Assembly (NCBI RefSeq): GCF_019649055.1
Contig: NW_026570225.1
Location: 2,976,001 to 3,040,000, forward strand
Length of the DNA: 64,000 bases
Reading direction: 5' to 3'
Source: Paramacrobiotus metropolitanus
Taxonomy: Eukaryota > Tardigrada > Eutardigrada > Parachela > Macrobiotidae
Below are positions 54,474-63,838 of the stretch, in pieces; position 1 is the first letter of the stretch; the number at the start of each line of letters is the position of its first letter. The translations under genes and the position numbers were made by a program. The notes under the pieces are model-generated. The model was not told the DNA's origin, did not search any database, and saw only the letters and a program-made list of their open reading frames with translations.

Positions 54474-55279
54474 AGGTTGCGGTATCAACGAAGGGGTACG
54501 ATTGACGATAGAATTAACGACGGAGTACAATTAACGAACGTTTAAACGGCAGTACCCGTCGTTATTAACGAAACGAAGGGGGTATCGTTTCGTTAATAAC
54601 GACGTTAAAATTCAGTAATGAACGACTGGGCCCACATAGACCATTGAGCACGAAGACTGCGTAGGCGAGACAGTGTATCCAGTGAATTTCTGCCTGGGCA
54701 TTCAATCCTGAGTTGCCCACTCGACTCGAATTTTCGAAAATCACAACAGTACTGCTCTGTTAGTGCTGCCAGTGGTCCCTTTAAACTTTTCACTCTTATG
54801 GATTACTTTTACTTTAACTTTCACAATCGTAAAAATTATTCCATATAATAAGTAAAATACAGTAATTCGAGTATTTTACTATTGGAGTAGCAGTGTACGG
54901 AGACTGTACTGAGGCATCTGACAAACGCAATAACAAGTCCTGCATTCAAGAATAGAATAAAATTCAATAAATGGATAACACTGCTTTAGAATAGTGTTTG
55001 CGTGAAAACGTTCATAAACGTGTTAATCTATGTTTTTCTACCACAAAAAAATCTTTTTTCTGTTACTTTTACGGTGCAACATGAAATCGTTTCGGTATCG
55101 ATTCCAAAAATTGAAAAATGACTGTCAAAACACAACAGTTCGCCACGCTAATATCTATCGCTGTAAATTGTTTAGTGCATAACGCAACCTCTTATGCGAA
55201 TCACCGGAGCCTTAAATTAACAACGCCAAAACTGTCGTTAATTTTGCCGTTAATCGTCCGGCCGTGCAAAACGCAACCT
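54474..55279. mobile_element. Possible degenerate inverted-repeat element next to the LTR insertion
   Basis: Sequence starting AGGTTGCG at 54474 and running to ATTAACGAC is mirrored, imperfectly, by the reverse complement ending at 55279 (AGGTTGCG ... ACGATTAACGGCAAAATTAACGAC). The ends share a similar 8-base block and an ATTAACGAC-rich inner block. This would be a unit of about 800 bp with no coding sequence. Moderate support only. Confidence 0.35.
54558..54603. repeat. Perfect 19-bp hairpin
   Basis: The arms 54558-54576 and 54585-54603 are exact reverse complements around an 8-base loop. It lies inside the degenerate inverted-repeat unit. Confidence 0.85.
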
Positions 55280-55476
55280 ACTTAATATTGTCACAAGCTG
55301 TGCAACACTCTCACTCTGTCCGAGGGGAAGATTGGCTACTTCCTAGTGGGAGGGAGCTGCCAGTGCCGCTCTACTAGGGGGGAAGAATGGCTACTTCCTA
55401 GCCTAGGAAGCTTACGACCAGCAAAACTACTTGCTGCTAATACACGAAACGAAAGAGCCGCACTTTCCAGATCAAA

Positions 55477-55482
55477 TTTATT
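55477..55482 (-). promoter_or_regulatory. LTR polyadenylation signal
   Basis: AATAAA on the minus strand, downstream of the LTR TATA box, as expected near the R region. Confidence 0.7.
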
Positions 55483-55536
55483 AACAAAAGCAAAAGATCA
55501 GAAAATGCCACTCACTCCATAACAGAGAATGCCCGG

Positions 55537-55544
55537 CTTTTATA
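55537..55544 (-). promoter_or_regulatory. LTR TATA box
   Basis: TATAAAAG on the minus strand within the LTR, about 55 bases before the AATAAA at 55477-55482. It is the likely core promoter in the U3 region. Confidence 0.75.
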
Positions 55545-55661
55545 GGCCGTGAATAATAGCGAGTGATTACGTAACAGCTCCGGCGGCTACGCCGGCCAAT
55601 AGGAAAACATGCAGGGATTAAATGTGCTACATAATAACTCCCGTAAGGAGTGAACCTGACA

Positions 55662-55675
55662 CATCCCCTCGCTGC
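55662..55675 (-). promoter_or_regulatory. Polypurine tract of the retrotransposon
   Basis: The minus-strand sequence GCAGCGAGGGGATG abuts the 3' LTR directly, in the position used to prime plus-strand synthesis. Confidence 0.6.
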
Positions 55676-55841
55676 GGGAAGGCTGGACCCACAGCCGTTA
55701 AAACAAGAGAAGTCTGCTAGCATAGCAGTGTTATTAACAAAAGGTTAATTATACATGGAGTAAATGGATAAAAACACAACAAACTACTGGTTACCCAGAA
55801 CTGGACGATCCCGAAAAGTCCGGTGCAAAGTCTGGTAGTGG

Positions 55842-57014
55842 TTAGCGGGAATCGTCGGCATCCATAGTCTCATCTTCTCGTTCGTCTCCCGGTTGGAGGT
55901 CCAGTTCGGCCGCTAGCTTTTCCGCTTCTTCAGCCGACAATCCTTCCCACCTCGCCCAGTGTTTGATCTCTTTGCTAGAGTCATACTGCGGGATGCAGAC
56001 AGGGCAGGCAGCGCATTCGTTCAGCACCGTCCAGTGCTTCTTATCGGGGATGCTCCAGTCGGCAACCAAGATATCCCGTGTGGGCCACGCAGGCATGTTG
56101 TTTTCCACTGGAATGTGGTGACGCTGTAGGATGCTGTGGATCGATCTGGTGCCTGGTGGAATAGGCAATTTGAGTGCCAGCTGTACCATTGGGCTGTTCG
56201 CCGTGTTGCGAGCCACATGCACGATGCGCTTGGCGAAGCATTCGTAAGCCTGGCGCCGTTTGACTTGATCCGGGTCCATTAAGGCAATGTGTGCCGTTAC
56301 CCAGTTGCCAATGGTGGAATCCGCTGCTCGTTGCGGCGGTAAGGTCGAGCCGTCTTGCTGTTCCTGCAGCCGCAGTTTAAACGGATAGCCCTCCATAGAT
56401 GCCTCCATCCACGTACATGGGCCAATGTACCATTGGACGACGGTTGGGAGTATAGCTCCATGTTTAGGAGAGTTGACGAAGTCGATTCGCTGCAAAAGGT
56501 CGCGCATCTCCTGTTCGGAGTACAATCCAGCATATGGCCGGCGATATGTGCCATCTTCGGCAACCCGCATAACGCGGCCGTGCAGGTCCTGCTGTTTCAG
56601 TGGATTCTGTGCAGCCTCCACAGCTGGAGAATTCTCCATACATGGAGGTAGCGGTGCCTCGTTGGCCAGCTGCTCCTCGTCGGAGGCTTCGGACTCCAGA
56701 TATGGAGGGTAATCTGCCATCCCTGGTGGATCGACCAGATCAGGAAAGCGCTTGCCCACGTCCTCCAAGAAGGTTCTGACTTCGTCAGGCTTCGTGAGCC
56801 AGGCCTTAAGCCGGTCATATCCGGATTTGATTCCGGAGCCAGCAGCGACAACTGCCCGACGCAGGTCTTCGTCGGGGACGACCCCCATGTCCGCCAAGAA
56901 GACATCGTCGAAATCTGCATGAATGCAGGGAATAATCTGGAACTGTCCAGTATTTCGGTAAGCCTGGTTCATCTGGAAACGACAGGCGGCACACGGGTAC
57001 ACTTGAGGATCCAT
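55842..57014 (-). CDS. Extra ORF in the env position of the retrotransposon, unknown function
   Basis: An intact frame of 390 codons from the ATG at 57014 (the same frame is open from 57071) to TGA at 55842. It lies between integrase and the 3' LTR in sense orientation. I do not recognise it. Seen: an N-terminal CAAC pair (YPCAACRFQMNQ) and a C-terminal CAACPVC cluster, so zinc binding is possible; an acidic Pro-rich middle (SEASDEEQLANEAPLPP); a Trp-rich block (VVQWYIGPCTWMEASMEG); and an acidic C-terminus. There is no signal peptide and no membrane helix, so it is not an envelope glycoprotein. It may be a captured host sequence, a nucleic-acid-binding accessory protein, or a lineage-specific third ORF. 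Long open length inside a young element suggests that it is maintained. Confidence 0.75.
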   Translation of the reverse strand: MDPQVYPCAACRFQMNQAYRNTGQFQIIPCIHADFDDVFLADMGVVPDEDLRRAVVAAGSGIKSGYDRLKAWLTKPDEVRTFLEDVGKRFPDLVDPPGMADYPPYLESEASDEEQLANEAPLPPCMENSPAVEAAQNPLKQQDLHGRVMRVAEDGTYRRPYAGLYSEQEMRDLLQRIDFVNSPKHGAILPTVVQWYIGPCTWMEASMEGYPFKLRLQEQQDGSTLPPQRAADSTIGNWVTAHIALMDPDQVKRRQAYECFAKRIVHVARNTANSPMVQLALKLPIPPGTRSIHSILQRHHIPVENNMPAWPTRDILVADWSIPDKKHWTVLNECAACPVCIPQYDSSKEIKHWARWEGLSAEEAEKLAAELDLQPGDEREDETMDADDSR

Positions 57015-57071
57015 GTTGATGGAGACAGTATAAACCGTGCGGGAAAAACGGTGAAATGTGCGTTTGCACAC

Positions 57072-57349
57072 GTCACTTTAAAATTTAAAGTTAGATGCGA
57101 ATGCCAGAGATGAAAAATCAGACTGACAGTCTGGCCATTGTCATTGTTCAGGCTGTGCTGTGTTAAGCAGGCTGCTGTCTTGGCAGTCGTACAGCCTCAG
57201 TGCCGGTGCTGCCGAATGCAGGTCAAACCAGTGAACTTGTACTACCGTAGGTAGTATTACGTAACGCGTATAATCTGCATAATTGCAGCTGTATGTTAAA
57301 AGTTACGCCTGTACGTATACAGTACGACGGTTGAATGAAGTCATTGCTT
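57072..57349. other. Spacer between integrase and the extra ORF
   Basis: About 280 bases within the retrotransposon without a continuous frame. It could carry a splice acceptor or internal start signal for the extra ORF; none is clear. Confidence 0.4.
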
Positions 57350-58537
57350 TTATTGGTGCCCAACTCGCTTTAAGCGAGGCTTTTGTGCACTCAACGAAAC
57401 GTTCTTTGTTCTGGCCTTACGGACAGGATTTCGCCGCAACTTTACCGGAGTTTTTTCCGGAACGTTCTCCCAACTGTTATCAGCTGTCTCCTCCTTAGGA
57501 GTTACGGAAGCAGTTACATTGGCTTCGTCACCTACTTGACGCTGTATATACGGCTGTATCCGGTCAACGTTATATTTGTCCACTAGGCTGCGCCTAGAAC
57601 CGGGAAATAACCGCTTCAACTCATACACATTATCATTTATTTTGCGAATAACTTCGTACGGATAAGCAAATTTTTCGGAAAGTTTGGTATTTTTACCAAC
57701 TTTCCGCGTAAGCTGCCGTACCCGTACAAGATCGCCCGGGCTATAAGTAACCACCTTTCGGTGGGCGTCTAGCCGATTAGCATCTCTGCTTTGCTGCAGT
57801 TCAATGCGCGATTTCGCTATTTCATATCCGGCTGATAGCCGTGTTAGCAGATCTTGCACATATTCAGGATAACTGTGGTATAACAGACTTTCTCTCACTT
57901 TAAATAGAGTATCGAACGGAAAGTTCGGGTGTCTGCCGAAAATCAAATAAAACGGAGAAAATCCGTGGGTGGTTTGTGCTGCGGCGTTATGTGCAAACAC
58001 AACAGAAGAGACATATAAATCCCAATCTTTCTGCGTCGGTGCAGTAAACATTGCAATGCCTTCCGCAAGCGGGGCCATTTGACGCTCACATAGTGAGTTG
58101 CCTTGCGGATGATACGAAGTAGTCATAACCTGCTTAATGCCGCAGAGTTCGGTGATTTTCAGAATTAGTTCATTTCGAAAATGGGTCCCTCTGTCGTGCA
58201 ACAGTTTAATGGGCGTCCCAAACGTGAAAAATACTTTCTCTACAAGAAAATCTGCCACTAAGGCAGCGGTATCGTTTACCACAGGGGAAGCTACAACAAA
58301 GCGGCTTAAATGGTCGATAAGTACTACTATGTACTTATTTCCACGTTCGGTCACTGGGAACGGTCCCAGAATATCAATTGCAACCGTGTGAAACGGAGGT
58401 GGTACCGGCATAAACTGTATTGTGCCTGCAGTTTTAGAGTGCGGCACTTTACGCGCTTGGCACTGGTCACACGACTGGACATAGTGCTTTACGTAAGCGT
58501 GCATGCTTCTAGCCATAGATCCCATGGCCCAGGGCAC
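57350..58537 (-). CDS. Retrotransposon integrase region
   Basis: An open frame of 395 codons. The N-terminal zinc-binding part shows CDQC. The catalytic core shows AIDILGPFP with the first Asp, LLHDRGTHFRNE with the second Asp, and a Glu in SLCERQMAPL. The C-terminus carries the SH3-like fold (YSPGDLVRVRQL) and a GPY/F-like module (FAYPYEVIRKI), then a basic tail. No chromodomain is seen. The block usually reading N-G-x-x-E-R before the catalytic Glu is N-S-L-C-E-R here. The frame differs from the segment just upstream, so pol is broken near 58509-58537. Confidence 0.9.
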   Translation of the reverse strand: MPWAMGSMARSMHAYVKHYVQSCDQCQARKVPHSKTAGTIQFMPVPPPFHTVAIDILGPFPVTERGNKYIVVLIDHLSRFVVASPVVNDTAALVADFLVEKVFFTFGTPIKLLHDRGTHFRNELILKITELCGIKQVMTTSYHPQGNSLCERQMAPLAEGIAMFTAPTQKDWDLYVSSVVFAHNAAAQTTHGFSPFYLIFGRHPNFPFDTLFKVRESLLYHSYPEYVQDLLTRLSAGYEIAKSRIELQQSRDANRLDAHRKVVTYSPGDLVRVRQLTRKVGKNTKLSEKFAYPYEVIRKINDNVYELKRLFPGSRRSLVDKYNVDRIQPYIQRQVGDEANVTASVTPKEETADNSWENVPEKTPVKLRRNPVRKARTKNVSLSAQKPRLKRVGHQ

Positions 58538-59012
58538 ATACGAAGCACAGGTGTTTTTTCCGTGAGATATCGTCTGTATCGGTACAGTACACTGTTTTCA
58601 AACAGTATTCGGCGTTATACCACTTGTTGTTCGGGGATGTTTCGTCCTTCATGTCCCGTATAATACGAGTAATATTCTGATCTTTTTCCTGTTCTAGACG
58701 GAGATATTCTGTGTCTGCGTCGGCAGGTTCGCTTTGGACTATGGTTTCAGCCGCCATTACGGACAACCATGCGCAATTAACTGCGAATGACTGCAGACTG
58801 TCCGATTCCTGGGGTAAATCAATTTCCTCGTTTTCAGACGACTGATCTACCGGAAACCTGCTTAAGCAGTCTACATTGCCGTGAAGGCATGCTTTCCGAT
58901 ACTCGATTTTCATATCGAGAGCACTGAGCATTAGTGACCACCGGACGCACCGGGCGTTTGTACCACGCGCCTTCAAAAGGCTGGTCAAAGCTTGGTGATC
59001 TGTTCGAACCAC
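58509..59012 (-). pseudogene. Retrotransposon pol segment: RNase H end and integrase N-terminal linker
   Basis: Starts in the RNase H domain with RTDHQALTSLLKA (the His-containing end of the domain) and CLSRFPVD of the connection, then runs into the linker before integrase. Its frame differs from both flanking pol segments, so there are frame changes on each side (59013-59090 and 58509-58537). Considered part of one pol gene broken by indels, or an artefact of assembly. Confidence 0.8.
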
Positions 59013-59083
59013 GAAACTGGTAAACTCGACATAATGTCGGAACTTTGATACTGCAAATACTACGGCTAAGCATTCAAGCTCAG

Positions 59084-59920
59084 TTATCGGGTATTTTTCT
59101 CCTCTTTAGAGAGTGTCCGGCTTGCACATGCGACTATATGTCCCTCTTGTGAGAGTATAGCACCAATGCCATAGCCACACGCATCACACTCAATTACCGT
59201 CGCTTTTTCCGGATCAAACCGGGCCAGCAGCGGCGCCGTTGTTAACGCCGTTTTCAAACGGTGGAAGCTACGCTCCTGTTGTTCAGACCACGCTGATTTA
59301 ACATCAGTATCTTTCTTGGTTAGGGAATACAGTGGTTCAGCTATATGTGCAAAACCGGCAATGAATTTCCGGTAATAACTCGCTAGGCCGAGAAATGATT
59401 TAACGTCAGTTGCTGTTTTGGGAACAGGAAAATCTTGGACTGCTCTAATTTTTTCTGGGTCTGTCCGAATACCATTTCGGTCAATTATATGACCCAGAAA
59501 TTTCATTTCGCGGTAAGCGAAAGTACACTTAGCCGGTTGAATAGTAAGGCCCGCCTCGCGGATAGTAGCTAACACCCTATGAAGGCGGTCACAATGCTCA
59601 TCAAATGTGAGTGCAAAAACGATGATATCGTCGATGTACACTAAGCACATTGTCCACTTGAGTGCACCAAGAATGGTATCCATTGTTAACTGGAATGTCG
59701 CCGGGGCGTTACACAGCCCAAACGGCATTCTTAAAAATTCGTACAACCCGTCTTGAGTGACGAATGCCGTTTTGGGCTGATCCGCCTCGGAGACCGGGAT
59801 TTGCCAAAATCCCGAATAACAGTCAAGGCCAGTGTACCATTCGCTGTTACCGACTGCTTCTAGCAGGTCCTCTGGTAACGGAAGTGGATATACGTTCTTT
59901 CTCGTTAGAGAATTTAGCAT
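59084..59920 (-). pseudogene. Retrotransposon pol segment: reverse transcriptase palm to RNase H start
   Basis: 278 codons. It carries the RT fingers/palm blocks GLDCYSGFWQIPV, FLRMPFGLCNAPATFQ, the catalytic YIDD (59638-59627), FLGHII, and SFLGLASYYRKFI of the thumb, then the RNase H start (VIECDACGYGIGAIL with its Asp). The upstream frame joins at 59914-59920 through an indel, seen as an extra pair of bases or one missing base relative to the RT consensus. Confidence 0.9.
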
Positions 59921-60876
59921 GTTAAAATCAATGCAAAATCGAACACCCCGTTACCCGGTTTATGTACAATCACCACAGGGAACTCCAAGGAGTTGGACTT
60001 CCTAATTATGCCCTTGTCAAGCATTTTCTGCACCTCATCCTGAATGAGTTTTCGCCCCTGCCAGGAAGTACGACGTGGAGTCGATTTAAACGGTTTCGAG
60101 TCTCCGGTATCGATGCAGTGCGCACTAAAGTTAGTAAAACCGTACGGCCGGTCTTTCGTAGGAAAGATATCGCGATTATCGCGTAGTATAGCCAATACAC
60201 GGTTGCGCCGCTCATCGCTGAGTTCGGGATTTATATTAATAGTTTTAAGGATATCTTCTAATTCAGCGTTCTCCTCATCGGAGTATTGTCGTACATTCGT
60301 TTCATTCATTTGAATCGGATCGGGTAGTTCCTCATACGGCTCGGCTGTACCGAGGTGTGATCCCTTTCGAATTATCTTCGGATATTTGGAAGGGTTCATT
60401 ACAAACAAGCTCGTCCGGTTATCGGATACTGTTACTACCGAGTTTGGTATTATCGTTTTACTCCGCTCCAGCGTTTGCCGGTTAGGAAATACCACCATTC
60501 TAGCCTGCTTAATTTTAGTACGAGGCTTACACTCGACTACCACAGCACTCATCGGTGGTAAGCGTACGGTTTCCGTACTGTATATAGTAACTCGTTCCCG
60601 AGACGTTACAGTATCTGTATACTCTTGAGAATCCAGATCAAACTCCGTTTTGAGTAAATTAACGTCAGCTTGCGCTGGTTCATCTACTGCAAAGGTAACG
60701 CGCTTATTATTATGCGCGCGATATCCAGACTGCATATTAGTGTGACTGTTAGGAATAACAGTAGCATCGGTACACATGATAACCGGCAACGTACGCAATG
60801 CAGCTACTAATACGTCTGCATCTGCCGTATCCGGTAGTTGGTGCAAGTATACAGCGGCATATGCGCCGTTGCTCAC
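59914..60876 (-). pseudogene. Retrotransposon pol segment: protease-RT linker and RT N-terminus
   Basis: 320 codons from the first ATG after an in-frame TAA. It ends in the RT N-terminal fingers (TSWQGRKLIQDEVQKMLDKG, SLEFPVVIVHKPGNG), then leaves frame. It shares frame with the protease segment upstream and is separated from it only by the TAA at 60946-60948. Confidence 0.85.
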
Positions 60877-60945
60877 TGGTGGTACTACCGTTACTCCAGA
60901 GTTATGGAGATGTTGTACAGATTGTACCTGCTGTACGAATGCCGC

Positions 60946-61452
60946 TTATGCGGTATCTGTCCACTTAAGTGGTGTTTTCCAGTAAATGTCAAAACTAAAA
61001 ATGTTGCTTTCTAGTTCATTCTGTAGTATTACAGATTTGAGAATATCCAAGGAAGTCGGGTTACGGGATATAAAGTCCCAACCTAGTATCAACTCGTTCT
61101 TCATTTCTGTAACGAATACGTCGTGAGACGATTTTAAATTCGAAAGATGTACTGATATACTCGTACACAACGAAAGCGACTTGCAGCTACCAGTAATACC
61201 GCGCATTACTACTCTATTAGAATTTACTGGTAATGTACAGTAGCTAATGCTGTGTTCATCACAGAACTCTCGCGAAATGAGAGATGTGTCAGCTGCTGTA
61301 TCAAGCAAAGCAGAGACAGAGATACCATTTATGGTAACAGGCACTTTAACGCTTTTAATGATCTTGGGTGTTTTCTCACTTAGTGAGTTTCCATCATCTA
61401 CCACGGTACCTCTCTGTGCTTGTACAGTGGTGTCTCCGCTTTGAACGTTCAC
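60946..61452 (-). CDS. Retrotransposon aspartic protease region
   Basis: 168 codons in a frame different from gag. The active-site block LLDTAADTSLISREFC (catalytic D-T-A) and the later LILGWDFI loop mark a retropepsin. It ends at a TAA (60948-60946) directly in frame with the RT-N segment. Gag-pro expression probably uses a frameshift. Confidence 0.88.
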   Translation of the reverse strand: MNVQSGDTTVQAQRGTVVDDGNSLSEKTPKIIKSVKVPVTINGISVSALLDTAADTSLISREFCDEHSISYCTLPVNSNRVVMRGITGSCKSLSLCTSISVHLSNLKSSHDVFVTEMKNELILGWDFISRNPTSLDILKSVILQNELESNIFSFDIYWKTPLKWTDTA

Positions 61453-61517
61453 ATCCGGTGGGGAAATATCCGGTGGTTTTGGAGGGATTTCGGGTGCCGC
61501 GGCCGTATGACCTCCAT

Positions 61518-63716
61518 TTACGGGCGGCCAGTGTTTTTTGAACCGTTAGCGCTTGACGAGCGAGATCCGCTTCCACTATCCCGATCCGATGATCTTCGGG
61601 GACGGCGTTGGGCTTGAAAGTCTTTGACCTCCTGGGGAAGAGTAGCTGGATCCGCTCTGTAATACTGACAATCTGGACTGTAATGGCCTTGCTTGCCGCA
61701 AGTAAAACACGTTACATTAAGCGGTGCAGCCGCCCTGGGCGGAGATTTGCTCGCTTCGCTCGGCCGCTTATTCGCTTCGCTCGCATGCTGAGAAATCTCA
61801 GTGGTTTCACTGTCATCAGGTCTCCTCTCGGAGAACGAATTCCGTCTGCCACCAGACTGGCGGGGGCCAGGGTTGAATACAGGCACGGCTACGCTGATCC
61901 CGTTTTGGGCATCGCTGTTGCGCATTGCCAGTATACGTTGACAATTGCGTGCCTGGATGAGAAAGCTGGCAGGCGTTTGCGGCTGGCTTACACCAACACG
62001 ATCGAACAGGTCCGGGACGCAGCGCAAGCCGTTTATCAGGAAATGTACCTGCATCGCCGGTGCCAATGCTGACCCACTGTCAGTAATCAAGTCCATTACA
62101 GACTGATAATAGTCTTTAATAGACTCCTTCTTAGGATCGTAATACCGCGAAGTCAATGTCTGTGCTGCCACAGTTTCGCGGTCGTGCTCATAGAACTTCT
62201 CCATAAGCCTCAGTTTCCACTGTACCCATGAAAGTTTATCTGGATACTGACGGCGCACATGGTCATAGAAGTCAGCCGCCCTGCTTTTCAGAGCTGACAC
62301 TAGACCTGCCACCATCAGGGCGTCAGTCCATTGGTAAATGGAAGCTACTTCTTCGTAGCGAGTGATGAAGTTTTCCACTCGCTCATTCTTGTCGCCCTTA
62401 AATTCAGGGATTTTTGTTATACATTTAGGCTGCGTTTGCAGTATTCCGTATAGATTATCAACCATTTGGTTGGGTACAAGTCCTGCAGTTGCCGCAGCCC
62501 GGACATGGACACCGTTCGGTTGACGTCGTCCATCCTCCCTCGGTCGTCGACTACAGTCGCGATTTTCATCAGCATCCACATCTGTGTCAGAGTCATCACG
62601 ACAGCTTCCGCGTGGAAGGAATGCCGAATTGTTACCGCGACCGGAGTGATCCGGTTGACCTACTGAGGCACAGTACTGCATACTACGAGTATGAGTACCC
62701 GAATGCTCGGTTCGACCGAGTAATGCGCCCGTGCGCTGGTACATCCGCTCGTGGGCGGTTGCCTGAGACTGCATCGCGTTGCTATTCCGATCCATACGGG
62801 CAACGTGTGGCAATTCAAACGGGTGTTTGCCATACTGCGACGAGCAGTCATATACGTCATCATACTGCGTAGAGCGCAGATTCGATTCTGGCTTGAACTG
62901 CCTGCTATTGTCCGCATTAATGCGAAAAGAAACAGCGGGCTGACGTGATTGGCTCTTCTGCTGTGCGGCAGTAAAATTCGAACCAATATTACCACGTAAC
63001 ACATTGTCTCGATCATACGAGTATACTACCGTTTCGCGCGCGTCTACGTCATCACTGCTTGCTGAGCAGAAGGGATTGCGAGCCGTGCGCAGATCTGCCG
63101 GCGAGCGGGTTCGATTTTGCTCTGGTTCCCGCTGGAAACCTCCACGATCTTCCCGGTGTCGGCCGCGATTTTCTGACAACGAGGAGTCTCGCCGGGTGGC
63201 AAGTAACTCGAGCGCATCGATAATTCTGTCCAGTTTCCGGTTAGTCTCCACATTGCCGCTAATAAAATGATCTAACCGGTCGCTAGTTTTCCAGTTGGCC
63301 TGGTTAAGGAGATCCAGCTTTTCAGCGGTTTTACATTCAGTCCTGTTACTATCACGTCTCTGCTTTTGCAGTTCATCGACCAGTTTTAATATAGGATCGT
63401 TCCTTGATTGAGCATCCTGGCTATCGCCAGAAGCTGGTACCACATTATCGACGTTATTATCGCTACCGTTCGACATGGCGTCGGCGAGAGTATCAGAGTC
63501 GTCTTCTGATATTAAATTAAAAACTTCCGAAGGAAGTGAATTTAAGGATTCCGAGCAGTCGGAAGAACGTTCAGGTTGACTTACCACCTCGGGTGGGTGA
63601 AAATATTCAGGTGGCAATGGATACACAGCACGGTTGTTCCTCCGTCTGGCAACTTCGGCTTTCTGACGGTTAGTTAGCGGCTGCTGATGTTCCACAGGGT
63701 CGCTTGGCTGGTGCAT
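61518..63716 (-). CDS. Retrotransposon Gag polyprotein
   Basis: An intact frame of 732 codons from the ATG at 63716. The N-terminal half is low in complexity and rich in Asn/Arg/Ser/Asp. The capsid-like part (about residues 430-600) shows FKGDKNERVENFITRYEEVA and FYDHVRRQYP, the Ty3/gypsy retrotrans-gag pattern. A single CCHC zinc knuckle, CFTCGKQGHYSPDC (about residue 668), gives nucleic-acid binding. The C-terminus is Ser/Arg-rich. It should assemble virus-like particles. The leader between the primer-binding site and the start is about 100 bases. Confidence 0.92.
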   Translation of the reverse strand: MHQPSDPVEHQQPLTNRQKAEVARRRNNRAVYPLPPEYFHPPEVVSQPERSSDCSESLNSLPSEVFNLISEDDSDTLADAMSNGSDNNVDNVVPASGDSQDAQSRNDPILKLVDELQKQRRDSNRTECKTAEKLDLLNQANWKTSDRLDHFISGNVETNRKLDRIIDALELLATRRDSSLSENRGRHREDRGGFQREPEQNRTRSPADLRTARNPFCSASSDDVDARETVVYSYDRDNVLRGNIGSNFTAAQQKSQSRQPAVSFRINADNSRQFKPESNLRSTQYDDVYDCSSQYGKHPFELPHVARMDRNSNAMQSQATAHERMYQRTGALLGRTEHSGTHTRSMQYCASVGQPDHSGRGNNSAFLPRGSCRDDSDTDVDADENRDCSRRPREDGRRQPNGVHVRAAATAGLVPNQMVDNLYGILQTQPKCITKIPEFKGDKNERVENFITRYEEVASIYQWTDALMVAGLVSALKSRAADFYDHVRRQYPDKLSWVQWKLRLMEKFYEHDRETVAAQTLTSRYYDPKKESIKDYYQSVMDLITDSGSALAPAMQVHFLINGLRCVPDLFDRVGVSQPQTPASFLIQARNCQRILAMRNSDAQNGISVAVPVFNPGPRQSGGRRNSFSERRPDDSETTEISQHASEANKRPSEASKSPPRAAAPLNVTCFTCGKQGHYSPDCQYYRADPATLPQEVKDFQAQRRPRRSSDRDSGSGSRSSSANGSKNTGRP

Positions 63717-63818
63717 CCAGATAGGCTTGGATGGTAATCAGGGTACTCACACGACGGCAGAATGTCGCTGGATGTCCGATGAACACTGCCGTTGTACCGG
63801 TAAAACAATAGGTGGAAG

Positions 63819-63836
63819 TTCTTTCAAGGAGCGCCA
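63819..63836 (-). other. Primer-binding site of the retrotransposon
   Basis: Two bases after the 5' LTR end, the minus strand reads TGGCGCTCCTTGAAAGAA. The TGG start matches a tRNA CCA end. The cognate tRNA could not be named; the tRNA-Leu in this window does not fit. Confidence 0.6.
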
Positions 63837-63838
63837 CT

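Larger units (their letters stand above)
53584..55288. other. AT-rich gap between the DCN1-like gene and the retrotransposon
   Basis: About 1.7 kb. It holds a possible polyadenylation signal (AATAAA, 54023-54028), AT-rich near-tandem units around 54300-54360, a perfect 19-bp hairpin (54558-54603) and a degenerate inverted-repeat unit (54474-55279). No gene recognised. Confidence 0.5.
55289..55661 (-). repeat. 3' LTR, 373 bp
   Basis: Begins on the minus strand with TGTCAGG and ends TGTGACA, a 5-base terminal inverted repeat. It contains a minus-strand TATAAAAG (55544-55537) and AATAAA (55482-55477), defining U3, R and U5 in the expected order. A purine-rich stretch lies just upstream on the minus strand. 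Confidence 0.92.

Noticed and set aside
55481-55723. 80-codon minus-strand frame overlapping the LTR
   Set aside because: It covers the LTR promoter and polyadenylation signal and has no family resemblance.
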